The notes under the pieces: model-generated | Databases searched by the model: none | Seen by the model: only the letters and a program-made list of their open reading frames with translations | Told to the model about the DNA's origin: nothing | Shown here: positions 36,532 to 47,200 of the stretch, piece by piece | Layout: each line of letters starts with the position of its first letter | Numbering within the stretch: the stretch's first letter is position 1 | Assembly (NCBI GenBank): GCA_006247105.1 | Contig: CM016928.1 | Span: 806,001-870,000 of the forward strand | Direction: 5' to 3' | DNA length: 64,000 nt | From: Giardia muris | Lineage: Eukaryota > Fornicata > Diplomonadida > Hexamitidae | Made by a program: the position numbers and the translations under genes

Positions 36532-38225
36532 GTTCTGACAATAGGCAGTACGTATGGTTCCGGATAGATGGAATAACCTCAATATCTGCGGAAGCCCGGC
36601 TCGACAGCGCGTGCATGCACGGAAAAATGGAATTTGGATCCCAACTGCTGCCATCTACGTATTCTAAAGCCCAGGCCCCAGCCGCATCGTGTCTGTCATG
36701 CGATGAGGCGCTACTGGAGCAGAGACGGCAGGCCGACCTACTTAATGGGCGGGGACGAGCAAACTCCGCTTCGGTGCTAGCGAATCTTCAAGCATCTCAA
36801 AGGACCACTGGGCACTGCAAATGCCACATTGACCCGAACTTTGAGAGCTTCCGGAACAATGTCCTCCGTATCCTTGGTTCAACGCACGAGGCCATCACTG
36901 AGTATATTTCTGGAGGGCTCTCGCTCGGGAGGCCCGCCTACACAGTCCTCAACGAGATCCGGGATCGCATCGATCGGTGCCAGAGGGAGATCATGGCCGT
37001 AGTAGACGTTCTCGAGGGTGGGGAGTTCGAGCCCAATGCCAGGATTCAGGCCATTACCGAGGCTCGAAACCAACGATTACGGGATCGAGTCACTCGAGTG
37101 GTTGCAGACAATCTCGGTTGCACCGAGGTGGACAAAGCGAAAGAGTACGAGGCTCTCGTGACTCGGAACGAGGAGCTGGAAAAGGCTCTTGCCAAGGCCA
37201 AGGAGCGGTACGAGGCGCAGCTTGACAAGTCCGAGGAGCTTCTGACATTGCTGCTGACGCAAGTGAGTCGACCCTGCGAGGGGACCACCGTGTCCATGCG
37301 GAGAAAGGATCATCGAAGACCCACGTCTGGTCTTGAACGTGATTATCACTTCCCAGAGGGCAAGTATAGCGAGCTACTGGAGGAGATAAAGGCCGATCGC
37401 GACCGCCTAAGGGCTGACAACACCCGTCTTCGTCGAGCGATGGCCGTGAACTCACAACAGAAAGCGTGTGGTCCGACTTGCCAACACGAACAGGCCCTAG
37501 ATGCTCTTCGCAAAGATCTTGAGCGGGAGCGGGCAGCACGTGATATGGAGCTGGTAAAGTATGCCAACGGCCTCGCAGAGACTGCCAAAGAGTGCCTGCA
37601 CCAGAGTAAGATGGCTGTATCAGACGAGGTCCTTCGGGGTCAGCTGGATGGCCTTCAACAACGGATACAATCGCTGGAGGCATCCAACATGTCCCTTCTC
37701 CGCGAGAATGCTACCTTGCGTGCAGAGGTACGAACCAATGAAAGGACGACGCAGGAGAAGATGGAAACTGGCGTGGGAGCATCCGACACCATTAGGCAGC
37801 AGGATGCATCCTTACAGGCCATGCAGTTGGAGCTAGATAATCTCATGGAGGAACTGCTTCGCCTTCACGAAATGTACACGGCTCTCGAGAACCGGGAGGA
37901 GTCATCTCAGGCCTGTTCCTCAACGACGGCCTCAAAGGGCTCTCGTCTCCCAACGGTTACGGAGGCCGCACAGAGCCTCGCAGAAAGCTTGGGGCTGACG
38001 AAACGAGCGTCATCACCGGCCCGCGATCTTCCTACGTACAAAGACGCGATCCCATGCTTTGCCTCCTTGTCTCGGCATTCATCTGGCCAGCAGCGAGAGC
38101 TAGCCAAGGCCACAGATGTCGTTGACGCAGGCGTCTTCTTCGCAACTGGTCGTAAAGCATATAGCGCGAAGGGGAGAGGCCCAAAACAGGCTTCTGCCAC
38201 ACGTTCGAAGACGCGTCCGAAGTAG
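36528..38225 (+). CDS. coiled-coil protein, 565 aa
   Basis: The ATG overlaps the previous gene's TGA by four bases; a later ATG near residue 30 could be the true start. Residues ~40-110 contain several Cys ('CLSCDEALLEQRR', 'CKCHIDPNF'), perhaps a small metal site. From ~205 to ~450 the sequence is a segmented coiled coil with Glu, Leu, Arg and Gln heptads, interrupted near 255-285. The tail is basic and Ser-rich. No known family is recognised. A cytoskeletal or basal-body scaffold is plausible but unproven. Confidence 0.78.
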   Translation: MSSDNRQYVWFRIDGITSISAEARLDSACMHGKMEFGSQLLPSTYSKAQAPAASCLSCDEALLEQRRQADLLNGRGRANSASVLANLQASQRTTGHCKCHIDPNFESFRNNVLRILGSTHEAITEYISGGLSLGRPAYTVLNEIRDRIDRCQREIMAVVDVLEGGEFEPNARIQAITEARNQRLRDRVTRVVADNLGCTEVDKAKEYEALVTRNEELEKALAKAKERYEAQLDKSEELLTLLLTQVSRPCEGTTVSMRRKDHRRPTSGLERDYHFPEGKYSELLEEIKADRDRLRADNTRLRRAMAVNSQQKACGPTCQHEQALDALRKDLERERAARDMELVKYANGLAETAKECLHQSKMAVSDEVLRGQLDGLQQRIQSLEASNMSLLRENATLRAEVRTNERTTQEKMETGVGASDTIRQQDASLQAMQLELDNLMEELLRLHEMYTALENREESSQACSSTTASKGSRLPTVTEAAQSLAESLGLTKRASSPARDLPTYKDAIPCFASLSRHSSGQQRELAKATDVVDAGVFFATGRKAYSAKGRGPKQASATRSKTRPK

Positions 38226-38522
38226 TCTATTTGGTGTGCAGAAAGAATTAGACGAGTGGAATTGGGGGGACTGGAATAACTGGCTATGTCATGACCTATG
38301 AAATTTCCATAGGGAATACCATTTGGTGAAGGGGTTGGCCTTTATATGATGAAGCCCTTTCACCGGTCAGCTGCTCCGCCTGACCCTAGTATCTGAAGTG
38401 GAAGAACTTCGGTTTGGCCATCTTTCGGCCATTATATGTGTAGCTCCCTTCTAGGCGAAGAGAAGTGCTCACGCAACACGAGTCGACGATTCACTGCATT
38501 GCACCATAGCGGATGCCCAGTG
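38226..38522. other. 297-base spacer between convergent genes
   Basis: Both flanking genes end here. Apart from the short inverted-looking string 'ctttcggccattatatg' I see no structure, tRNA or small gene. An A/T-rich patch lies at 38285-38350. Confidence 0.4.
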
Positions 38523-41081
38523 CTAATGTCGCGAGACGTCTTTGAAGCGGCAGTGCATGCAGATCACGCCACGGACAAGGTCCTTCCACGCGGGCCAGAA
38601 CACAAGGAAGGACCCGTTCTTCGCGGGTGGTGGGTCCAGGTCTGTAGGGCGCAAGTACTTGGCGATTCCCCGCAGAGTCTTGTAATTCATGGTGTAAATG
38701 TTGAACTTGATCGGCAAGCAATCCGAAAGGACCAGATACAGGGAGAGGAGGGCGTAGAGAAAGTAGACATTGCGAGTCTTCGTCCCAAGCGTGGCCTCGT
38801 CCGTTGAGGGCTGCTCAAACAGCGACGAGTAGTCGTAGAAGTTATGGTTCATGAAAATGGGACTAGCGTCAAGAGGGACCTGGAGGAGTGGCGCCTGTAT
38901 CCGCTCTGCGTCAAGGAACGCCTCGAAACGAACGTGAATGTACTGGAGGATTTCCCGCTCCAGCTCCGGACACCATGTACTTCGGAGACTCCGCCGAAAC
39001 GCCGTGTGGAATTGCTCAAGAGTTAGAGCCTTTGGTGGGACTGGGGGATCTCGGGCCTCAACCCGCTCATAAGGCTTGTAGGCCCTCCTCTTCCGATACT
39101 CCGCATATTCGGCCTCTTCGCGCTTGAAGCGCTCCCGCTCCCGACGAATATATCCAAGTAGCTCTCCATTGACCCGGTGCAACGTCTCCGGCAAGAAGGC
39201 GTATCGATCACGATCAATGGACTGACGAGTCACAAAGCGGAAGAACTCCTCGGAGTGTACCACGCTGCACATCCATTCCGAGATACTTGTGAGGTCCTTT
39301 CCGGTCTCCTCTCCCGCAACGAAGGCGATGCTATCTGCAAGACTACTTCCCGCATGAATGATCTCGTCGAAGGAGGGCATGTCTGAATACGGACTGATAT
39401 TGGCCCGATTTAGATAGTAGTGGGTGAACTGCACCGTGTCCTCGAGACGGGCAGACCGTTTGAGGTAAGAGCTCTTATCAATGCTTGAACCGGGCTCTCC
39501 CTCGGATTGCTGACTCAAACCTCCAATTCTATCAACGTATTTCTGGGCTAACTTTCCAAGGAGCTCACGACTCTGATTGGCGAGGGGAGGCATCGCTCCA
39601 ACGGAACACGATCGAGGCGCCGAAAGGGCAGTCAGAAGTGACATCGACGCGTCACTCAAGCCCGTCGCATCGCTTTGCTGCTCCTGCATCCCGGACCCAT
39701 AGAGGTGCCCCGGAGTGCGGGACGTCCGCATATTCGACGCATACCGCGGCCCGTCGGAGCGTGCTAAGGAGGACAGAACCGTGATATGCTCGGGAGCATC
39801 AGGCATCTGCCCAACAGGCGTCACCGGGATGCGGACTATCTGGTTCGTCGCGGACTTGCGGGCAGACGTCGGTCTGCGGCTTGTCTTGCTCCCAGACCGG
39901 CTTCCTGAATGGCTCCTAGGCTTCCCTCCCGTCTTTCCTGAAGTTCCGATGGAGTTGGAACGCCTCGTGGCGCTCCTGATCCGTCTAGCCCCGACGATGA
40001 GCTCGGGAGTCTTCTCAGCTACCCTCTGGTGCTGATGCATCGTCGGAGTGGCTGTTCGAACCTTGCTCGGGCTACTACGGGGCCGAGTCTTCGTGGTCTT
40101 TACGTGGCGCTTCTCATGCAAGATTGCCGCTTGACCGGGACGAGGTGCAGCAACAATCACTCGAGTTGGGGAGAGATGGCGCGCATCCGTCAAGGAACGA
40201 GCCGCCTCCAGATATGGTATCTCCTTACTTGACGTCTGCAGAGGAGAGGGAGACCTCGATTCCTTTGGAGTGATCACAAGCACGGACATCGGGCTTCGAG
40301 AAGGCAGAGGGGGCTCCAAAGGCTCAAAATACTCTGGAGGGAGCGTTCGCTCACCCGTCTCTACATTGACGAGCTCTGCGTATGAGCGTACCATTCCTGG
40401 ACTTTGCTCCTCTGGAGACACAGTAGTCTCAATATCTGAAGTGGTAAACTCCGGAACGGCCACAGAGGGTGTCTGAGGCTCGTCCGAGGACCGTACCGTC
40501 GTCTCCTTTGGTGCTTGCGGGCTTTCAAGTGGGGAAATCGTGGCGTTCCTCTCGTCGACTGGGGGGAGTAGGGGTGGGGTTCCACGCATGGCGGCATGTA
40601 TCCTTTGTTCAAGGGAGTCACAAGGCCCGCGGTCTGTCTCTGGGACCATCAATGCTGCAGGAGGGACGACGGTATCTCCGGACGCGGAGAGCTTCTGAAT
40701 GACTCGCTGGTAGAAATCGTAATCCGGCTCCGACCCGGAGACATGGGGGCTCTGCTCGGGAGCGGGATCACCGGCTGGAAGGGTAAGGCTCGGCTGCTGG
40801 GAGTCAAAGACTACGCGGACAACGGCTTGAATGGCCTCGGCATCGCGCTCCATCGTCTCTACAGCATGAATGGTCGATGCTAGCTGCGTCTCGATCGAGG
40901 TGGCCAGCTGTTGCAGCATGCGATGTTGTGCCGAGATCTGGGTCAATTCCCGTCGAATAGACGCAGCATCTATGGTAAGTCTGCAGAGCTGCCCGAGAAC
41001 TTGGGTCGCCCCTAGCGGGAGGCAGGCGCTCGAGCGCGTTAGGCTCTCTCCCGCGGAGATGGGAGACGTGACCGAACGCAT
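38523..41081 (-). CDS. hypothetical protein, 852 aa
   Basis: The ATG at 41081 is chosen; the longer frame to 41285 would run antisense through the whole DPY-30 gene. The N-terminal ~70 residues have a short coiled coil ('IRRELTQISAQHRMLQQLATSIETQL'). The middle (about 90-480) is low complexity, rich in Ser, Thr, Pro and Arg, with basic strings such as 'SGSRSGSKTSRRPTSARKSATNQ'. The C-terminal ~300 residues look globular and helical ('FIYALLSLYLVLSDCLPIKF'-like segment near the end). No domain is recognised. The basic disordered middle could bind microtubules or nucleic acid. Confidence 0.78.
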   Translation of the reverse strand: MRSVTSPISAGESLTRSSACLPLGATQVLGQLCRLTIDAASIRRELTQISAQHRMLQQLATSIETQLASTIHAVETMERDAEAIQAVVRVVFDSQQPSLTLPAGDPAPEQSPHVSGSEPDYDFYQRVIQKLSASGDTVVPPAALMVPETDRGPCDSLEQRIHAAMRGTPPLLPPVDERNATISPLESPQAPKETTVRSSDEPQTPSVAVPEFTTSDIETTVSPEEQSPGMVRSYAELVNVETGERTLPPEYFEPLEPPLPSRSPMSVLVITPKESRSPSPLQTSSKEIPYLEAARSLTDARHLSPTRVIVAAPRPGQAAILHEKRHVKTTKTRPRSSPSKVRTATPTMHQHQRVAEKTPELIVGARRIRSATRRSNSIGTSGKTGGKPRSHSGSRSGSKTSRRPTSARKSATNQIVRIPVTPVGQMPDAPEHITVLSSLARSDGPRYASNMRTSRTPGHLYGSGMQEQQSDATGLSDASMSLLTALSAPRSCSVGAMPPLANQSRELLGKLAQKYVDRIGGLSQQSEGEPGSSIDKSSYLKRSARLEDTVQFTHYYLNRANISPYSDMPSFDEIIHAGSSLADSIAFVAGEETGKDLTSISEWMCSVVHSEEFFRFVTRQSIDRDRYAFLPETLHRVNGELLGYIRRERERFKREEAEYAEYRKRRAYKPYERVEARDPPVPPKALTLEQFHTAFRRSLRSTWCPELEREILQYIHVRFEAFLDAERIQAPLLQVPLDASPIFMNHNFYDYSSLFEQPSTDEATLGTKTRNVYFLYALLSLYLVLSDCLPIKFNIYTMNYKTLRGIAKYLRPTDLDPPPAKNGSFLVFWPAWKDLVRGVICMHCRFKDVSRH

Positions 41082-41096
41082 TTTTAAGAAACAGAG
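41082..41096. promoter_or_regulatory. 15-base divergent promoter spacer
   Basis: 'ttttaagaaacagag' is the entire DNA between the start codons of the 852-residue protein and DPY-30; it contains a T run on one side and an A run on the other. Confidence 0.5.
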
Positions 41097-41306
41097 ATGA
41101 CCTCTCCAGAGCAGCAACCTGCGAACAATTCGGCCGTACGGGACAGGATCGCGCTCGAGGCGATGACGACGCGTGCCTACCTCGATGAAACCGTCGTCCC
41201 CGTGATCATGCAGGGGCTGGCAGCTCTCGTCCAGGAGCGACCCGAGAACCCTGTCCAGTTTCTCGGGGAATTCCTCCTCCTGCATAGCCAGGACGGTACC
41301 CAGTGA
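41097..41306 (+). CDS. DPY30: DPY-30 domain protein, 69 aa
   Basis: The protein is little more than the DPY-30 dimerisation/docking motif: 'TRAYLDETVVPVIMQGLAAL' followed by 'RPENPVQFLGEFLL'. It forms a four-helix bundle as a dimer in known structures. DPY-30 is a core subunit of COMPASS/SET1 H3K4 methyltransferases, but related domains also dock to amphipathic helices in flagellar radial spokes and AKAP-like scaffolds, so either nucleus or flagellum is possible here. A run of charged and polar residues precedes the motif. The stop overlaps an AGTGAA signal. Confidence 0.92.
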   Translation: MTSPEQQPANNSAVRDRIALEAMTTRAYLDETVVPVIMQGLAALVQERPENPVQFLGEFLLLHSQDGTQ

Positions 41307-41307
41307 A
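41302..41307 (+). terminator. AGTGAA poly(A)-type signal over the stop codon
   Basis: The TGA stop of DPY-30 (41304-41306) lies inside AGTGAA. Confidence 0.6.
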
Positions 41308-41397
41308 CAGCTCCATCAATCTTGGCTCGCGCGAGGTCGCGTCATCATCACGCGATATGATGCTATGGATAAATGTTGATAAAGGGGAAGAAAAAGA

Positions 41398-43386
41398 ATG
41401 CTACTCCTCTGCTTGGGACTCGTGATAGCCTTGGCGGAGACGATCATCGGAATCGACCTCGGGACGACGTACTCCTGCGTCGCCGTCTCGCGTGCGGGCC
41501 AAGTCGAGATCATCCCTAACGAGCTTGGTGCTCGTGTCACCCCCTCGTATGTCGCTTTCACGGCGGACGGGGAGCGGCTCGTCGGAGAGGCGGCGAAGAA
41601 CTACGCTCCCGTCTCGCCAGAGAACACCATCTTTGACGTCAAGCGTCTCATTGGTCGGAAGTTTGACGACCCCGAGGTTCAGAAAGATATGAAGTTGCTG
41701 CCCTACAAGATCGTCAACAGAGATGGGCGACCCTTCATCCAGCTCTCGAGCCAGAACCTTCCCGATGACCTGAAGGGGAAGGTGATGTCTCCTGAGGAGA
41801 TATCTGCAATGGTCCTCATGAAGATGAAGGCCTTGGCCGAGGATTACCTCGGAGAGCGCGTGAGCAAGGCCGTAATCACCGTTCCCGCCTATTTCTCGGA
41901 CTCTCAGCGTTCCGCCACGAAGGATGCGGGTCGTATCGCTGGTCTCGATGTTGTCCGCATTATTAATGAGCCAACCTCATCATCGATCGCGTACGGGCTT
42001 GACAAGAAGTCTCAGGAGGCTGGGAGTAACGCGAAGAACATCCTCGTCTTCGATTGTGGTGGTGGGACTCATGACGTATCGATTCTGTCGGTCGATTCGG
42101 GGGTCTTCGAGGTGTTGGCTACCTCTGGGGATACACATCTTGGGGGTGAGGACTTTGATCGACGACTTCTGGATCACTTCCTTGCTATCTTCAAGAAGAA
42201 GCATGGGATCGATCTTTCTGTCAGTAGGAGTGGCGATTCCACTCGAGACATTGCGATCAAGAAGGCTGTCTCAAGGCTTCGTCGGGAGCTTGAGGCAGCG
42301 AAGCGACAGCTCTCAACGGCGGCCACCGTCCGTGTAGAGGTTGATTCTCTTATTGACGGGATAGATTTCTCGGAATCTCTGAGTCGGGCTAAGTTTGAGG
42401 AGCTCAACATCGATCTCTTCAAGAAGTCTATCAAGCCCGTCGAACAAGTCTTGCATGATGCCAAGCTGAAGACGAGCGATATCGATGAGGTTGTCCTCGT
42501 CGGAGGTTCGACACGGATCCCACGGATTCGTCAGCTTCTTAGCGACTATTTCCATGGGAAGGAGCTCAACAAGGACATCAATGCCGATGAGGCCGTGGCC
42601 TGGGGTGCTGCGGTTCAGGCTTCGATCCTTAGCGGGGCTAAGGACCATGATGTCCTACTCATCGATGTGACCCCCTTGACGCTTGGGATTGAGACGCAAG
42701 GGGGGATCATGACGCCTCTCATCGAGAGGAACTCATACATCCCGGTCAAGAAGTCGAAGGTCTTCTCAACTGTCCAGGACCAGCAAACGATGGTCAAGAT
42801 CCAAGTGTATGAGGGCGAACGCTCCATGGTCAAGGACAACAACCTCCTTGGGAATTTCGACCTCAATGACATTCCCCCTGCCCCTCGTGGGGTCCCACAG
42901 ATCGAGGTGACGTTTGAGATCGACTCGAACGGCATCTTGACCGTCTCCGCCGTCGAGAAGTCTTCGGCGAAGGAGGAGTCCATCACGATCAAGAATGACC
43001 GTGGTCGTCTTTCGGAAGATGAGATCAACCGTCTCGTTCGGGAGGCGGAGGAGTTCGCAGAGGAGGACCGGTTGAGTCGCGAGCGCGCTGAGGCACGGAA
43101 CTCGCTCGAGGCGGTCGTCTCGATCACGGCCGCACAAGTTGATGCGGACAAGGAAGGGAACTTGCTCGAGAAGCTTTCGAAGGCCGACGTCGAGAAGGTT
43201 CGGGAGGCTCTCAAGGAGGCTCAGGATTGGATGATAACCAACTCGGATGCGGGGAAGGAGGAGATCGACGAGGCACGGGAGAGGTTTGAGAAGGTGGTCC
43301 AGCCGATCTTGGCCGAGCACTTTGGGCACGCGTCGGAGGGTGGGAGCAGCCCTGAGTATGACTTTACTGATAAGGATGAGCTGTAA
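41398..43386 (+). CDS. BiP: ER chaperone BiP (HSP70 family)
   Basis: The protein has 662 residues. A short signal peptide (about residues 1-13) leads directly into the HSP70 nucleotide-binding domain with '[14 protein letters not shown]', 'GEAAKNYAP', '[14 protein letters not shown]' and '[17 protein letters not shown]'. The peptide-binding domain follows ('[30 protein letters not shown]'), then the helical lid, and the protein ends in KDEL, the ER retrieval signal. It folds and retains secretory proteins in the ER lumen. Codon bias is strong, fitting high expression. In the usual 'GGGTFDVS' string Phe is replaced by His ('GGGTHDVS'), a small oddity. The upstream DNA is purine-rich ('aaaggggaagaaaaagaatg'). 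Confidence 0.97.
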   Translation: MLLLCLGLVIALAETIIGIDLGTTYSCVAVSRAGQVEIIPNELGARVTPSYVAFTADGERLVGEAAKNYAPVSPENTIFDVKRLIGRKFDDPEVQKDMKLLPYKIVNRDGRPFIQLSSQNLPDDLKGKVMSPEEISAMVLMKMKALAEDYLGERVSKAVITVPAYFSDSQRSATKDAGRIAGLDVVRIINEPTSSSIAYGLDKKSQEAGSNAKNILVFDCGGGTHDVSILSVDSGVFEVLATSGDTHLGGEDFDRRLLDHFLAIFKKKHGIDLSVSRSGDSTRDIAIKKAVSRLRRELEAAKRQLSTAATVRVEVDSLIDGIDFSESLSRAKFEELNIDLFKKSIKPVEQVLHDAKLKTSDIDEVVLVGGSTRIPRIRQLLSDYFHGKELNKDINADEAVAWGAAVQASILSGAKDHDVLLIDVTPLTLGIETQGGIMTPLIERNSYIPVKKSKVFSTVQDQQTMVKIQVYEGERSMVKDNNLLGNFDLNDIPPAPRGVPQIEVTFEIDSNGILTVSAVEKSSAKEESITIKNDRGRLSEDEINRLVREAEEFAEEDRLSRERAEARNSLEAVVSITAAQVDADKEGNLLEKLSKADVEKVREALKEAQDWMITNSDAGKEEIDEARERFEKVVQPILAEHFGHASEGGSSPEYDFTDKDEL

Positions 43387-43482
43387 AGATAGTGGCACCG
43401 TCTGGGGTGGTTGAGCAGCACACCCTCTCTCTCTCCCTCTCCTCCTGGGCTATTGGGGAACGTTTACACAGCCTATATTCAA

Positions 43483-44127
43483 TCATATGGAATTAACGGT
43501 TTTCAAGGCCTGGGAGAGCATGTCCGCACACTCGAGGGCGAGGTTCAGCGGGATCTGCGTATACCTGGAGGCGACGGAGATGTCGATGAAGACGCGAAGC
43601 GCTCGTCCAAGTTGCTCTTCAATCTCATTCCAGCGGACGTCGTCTCTGTAGCCCTTGACGTTATCGTAGATAATGTCCTGGAGGGTGTTGATCATGCTGA
43701 CGACCATGTCTGTCGTGTAGCTATCGCTGTAAGTCCTGAGGAGCTGGTACAGGTCGGTGTAGCCCTTCTTGAAATGAATGATCCAGTCCTCATCCTTATA
43801 GAAGCAGGAGTAGATCTTCTCCTGCAGTTGGGCTTTTATCCCCGTCGAGGCCAGGTCAGAGTTCAGTGGGTATAAGGACTCGAGTTGTAAGTGCATGCGT
43901 GACAAGTACTCTTCGAGGTCTGAGAAGGATGAGATCCTATGTTTCTTGAAGAGGGCCGAGAGGGTGTGCGCCGCCTTCGTGGCGATCTGATCCACGGAGC
44001 TCTTGACATCTGCATACTCCGGATCTCGTCGGTTCAGTGCTGTGGTGCTAGTGATGCACTCCCGCAGCTGGCGTATTGCCGTGAAGGCGTTTGCGTAGTC
44101 CATGATCGCATCCTGCTTAACTGGCAT
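43483..44127 (-). CDS. hypothetical helical protein, 214 aa
   Basis: Start ATG at 44127, stop at 43483, convergent with BiP (96 bases apart). The protein seems all-helical with amphipathic segments ('ADVKSSVDQIATKAAHTLSALFKKH', 'WNEIEEQLGRALRVFIDI'), no signal peptide, no Cys cluster and no low complexity. Strong third-position GC supports it as real. I do not recognise a family; 14-3-3-like or exocyst-like helical folds were considered but no signature is present. Confidence 0.78.
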   Translation of the reverse strand: MPVKQDAIMDYANAFTAIRQLRECITSTTALNRRDPEYADVKSSVDQIATKAAHTLSALFKKHRISSFSDLEEYLSRMHLQLESLYPLNSDLASTGIKAQLQEKIYSCFYKDEDWIIHFKKGYTDLYQLLRTYSDSYTTDMVVSMINTLQDIIYDNVKGYRDDVRWNEIEEQLGRALRVFIDISVASRYTQIPLNLALECADMLSQALKTVNSI

Positions 44128-44240
44128 TTTTCGTGAGTCTTACTTCCATATGCAATCGGTTCCAATTTGATTCCACGAAGAGGACTCAAAGAAGAACTCA
44201 AAGGGGAGGGAAGTGAAAAAGAATCATTGAGAACCAAAGG

Positions 44241-47200
44241 ATGTTTGATGAGCAAGGATACCTCGATTGGGCTGCAATCGGGTTACCAAAGGAAGTGGAA
44301 TTGGAAGAGATCTTAAGGAGCATGAAGTTAAGGAAGGATACGACGTCTTCATGCATCGATATCATAGCACAAAGGGGGTGTTTCTCTTCTCCTTCTCCCG
44401 ATGAAGCCTCTCATGATCATATCAATGGTTACTCCACACCTTCCCCATGGATTCAGTACTTACGTGGAAAGAGCATCCGAAAGGTCTTCAATATGCTTCT
44501 GGAACACTTGCACACCCATATGGATTCACGACTGGATGAGGCTCTCATGGACCTTTTATTTCACAGGACCTCAGATGCGACTGAGGAACTTGCATTGTTT
44601 CAAGAGATATACCGAGTTGCATTCCTACCATTAGGGTCTTCTTCGTCCCCCGTCATGGAGAGTGTCACGCTTGCTGTAATACGCCTTCTTTTCCTGATCA
44701 TTCTCCCCAAGTTCGACCATATCAGGTTCCAGCCGGGTAGCTTTTATTCTGTACTCTCCTACTTACCCATGCAACCAAAGGTCGCCGGATCTGGTGTCAT
44801 TAAGGCCTGGGAGGAAAGACCAGTCAATCCATGTATTCGCGCCGCCGTTGTCGATGAGCTCATGTCCGCTTTCATCCTTATTAGCCACAACCCCGATTTG
44901 GTCAGCCTGCCAGCCCGGGACGACATGCATTTCTATACAGCTGGTGAGTTATCCTGCAGGGAGTTTCTCGCATACGTCAATCGCTTATGTTCTGCCATAA
45001 TGGAAAACGATATTTCATCAATTACCTCTCTTTGTGAAGAGTATGCGATCCCAGCTTACCATGTTGCAGTGTCTCTTTTCCCACTCCTCCTCAATGTCGA
45101 TTCCATTCATTCCCATGTCTCGTTACCACTCACTGACTTATTACTTCTTGATCCTGACGCCTTTTTGAGGCTTCCCGAGACGTCGGAGACTTTCGTGGTG
45201 GCTACCGTCCTTTCTAACCGTTTACAAGACCCACTCCTCACCCCTCTCTCCTCTCACCTTTGTAAGCATGTGAAGAGCTCCCTCATGCTGTATGCCGCCT
45301 CATTAATCACCCCTCGACTCTATCTTGGTCCAACACGACTCTCTTCTTACTTTCTAGCCGAAATGGCTTTCCTTCTTGACCCGGTTCCTTCTTTGCTCGG
45401 TGCTTATACGCTTAAGGACTACGAGGAACGATACGATATTGAAACAGTCCCAGTGCTGAAGCAATTGAGACGTCTGACTGAAGGGACGTCAAAGCCAGAA
45501 CCCGCACTGCTTCACCTCAGCATCGTCACGGCTTTCTTTCAGCGATTTCTAGTCGTAGTGGACGAAGGACGAGGGCGGGGACAGCGACAAGGAATAGGTG
45601 ATAATGATGAGGTCTTTGATGATATGCTTGACGCGGAGGTGTACCCACCTGTTGCGCTCCAAGATGGCACTACCGTTCCAACGCAAATGGAGGTGCTTCT
45701 TGACGAGATCTTTCGAATTATTATCGAAGGGATGGAAATCGATAACATACAGCAACTGGCTTACCAACCATTACGACCACACCTCATCTTGGGAAAGCTT
45801 TTAGGGCTCTTCACGCACATTGTACCAAAGAAGGTGAAGACCATATCAGAGACTGACAGACCTCATTGGACTAATGCGGATTTCATGCTTGGAGAGCTCA
45901 TACCATCAAGACTTGGAACCATCATCAGTTGGTTGTCAAGAATAACGGCTCTTCCCAAGAACCAGGTGACTCCTCTTAGTCTAGTCAGTGTTGTGGCCTT
46001 ACTTGAGCCATTATTAGACCAGCTCTCAAAGCTATCGATCCAATACTGCACCGAGGTCTTCCGACCAAGTAGTGCCTCGATATCCATTCGACCAGACCTT
46101 ATCAGTCGTCCGTGTGACATACTAATTTGTCTCCCCACCCTGCTCCATTGTCTCATTCCCGATGGTGTCTTTACCAATGAGCGCATCATTAGCATCTCGC
46201 TTGGCCTCTATTTCAGTCCGACCTATGACCAGCTTGTGGAGTACACCGATCTGGTCGACGTCGAGGTACTTTGTACGAACCTTCTCCACATGACTTCAGT
46301 CCTTCTTCAAACGTACGTGAGGGAAGCCCAGAGCCCCAAGAGGGCCTCTCTACTGAAGCACTGTAGAGCCCTCATGATCGCGGTCTATCTCTCGTGTTAT
46401 ATTCATACCCTTTTGTGCTATAGAGCAACAGTGGAGCTACGAGGCCGTAGAATCAGTCCTACCCCGAGTCAAGGCGCATTCTTCATGCGCATGGCCTATG
46501 GGACGCATTGTAAGGCCTCGACGCTTTATGCGACGCTCATGCACATCCCACTTCAAGTGGGACGGCAAAAAGACTCGATGGAGGGTAGTTGTAAGAATAT
46601 CGATACGTTCCTTGAGACCGTTAGGACGTTGCTGGTGCCTACAAAGGCCATACACGATAAGATCGTTGCTCTCAAGATGGAACTGTTAAGTTACTCGGAT
46701 TCGGAACCGGGCATGAAGCATTCCTCACATGGGGTGGACTCAATAGTTATTCCTTTGAAGGGGTCGACCCTTCCATTTTGTCTTCAAATACCAGAAGCGA
46801 TGAGAGAAGCCTCGCAGAAAGGTCTCGAAAACCCCGATGCAATAATTGACCTGCCCATTGCATGCTTCGGAATCTCCTTCCTCAAAGTCTTTCACCTCAT
46901 CATCCACGACAATCTACCCCTTGATTCAACGAGGGTGACAAAAGAAGAAGAGATGAAGGAGTTGGAAAAGGCTCTACTGATGGCAAACAATGCCCTCAAG
47001 TCCCTTTACCGTAGATTCTATTTACCATATCAAGAAGCTTTTGAGAGTCAAAAAGAGAGAGGGGAGAAAGGAAAAGTGGGTCTGAGCGTACCCACCTCGT
47101 ATTACTTTCAGGGCCGATATACCCTTTTCATGCTAGTTGCCGTCTTACTCCTGGATAGCCTAGAAATTCAAGCACAATTGAAGACAAAGATTCCGAAAGG

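Noticed and set aside
41082..41285. 68-codon extension of the 852-residue minus-strand protein
   Set aside because: It lies antisense to DPY-30, which has a clear family signature. The ATG at 41081 is next to an A/T-rich spacer.
42766..43398. 210-residue minus-strand open frame opposite BiP
   Set aside because: BiP is certain, and the antisense frame is a by-product of its codon bias.
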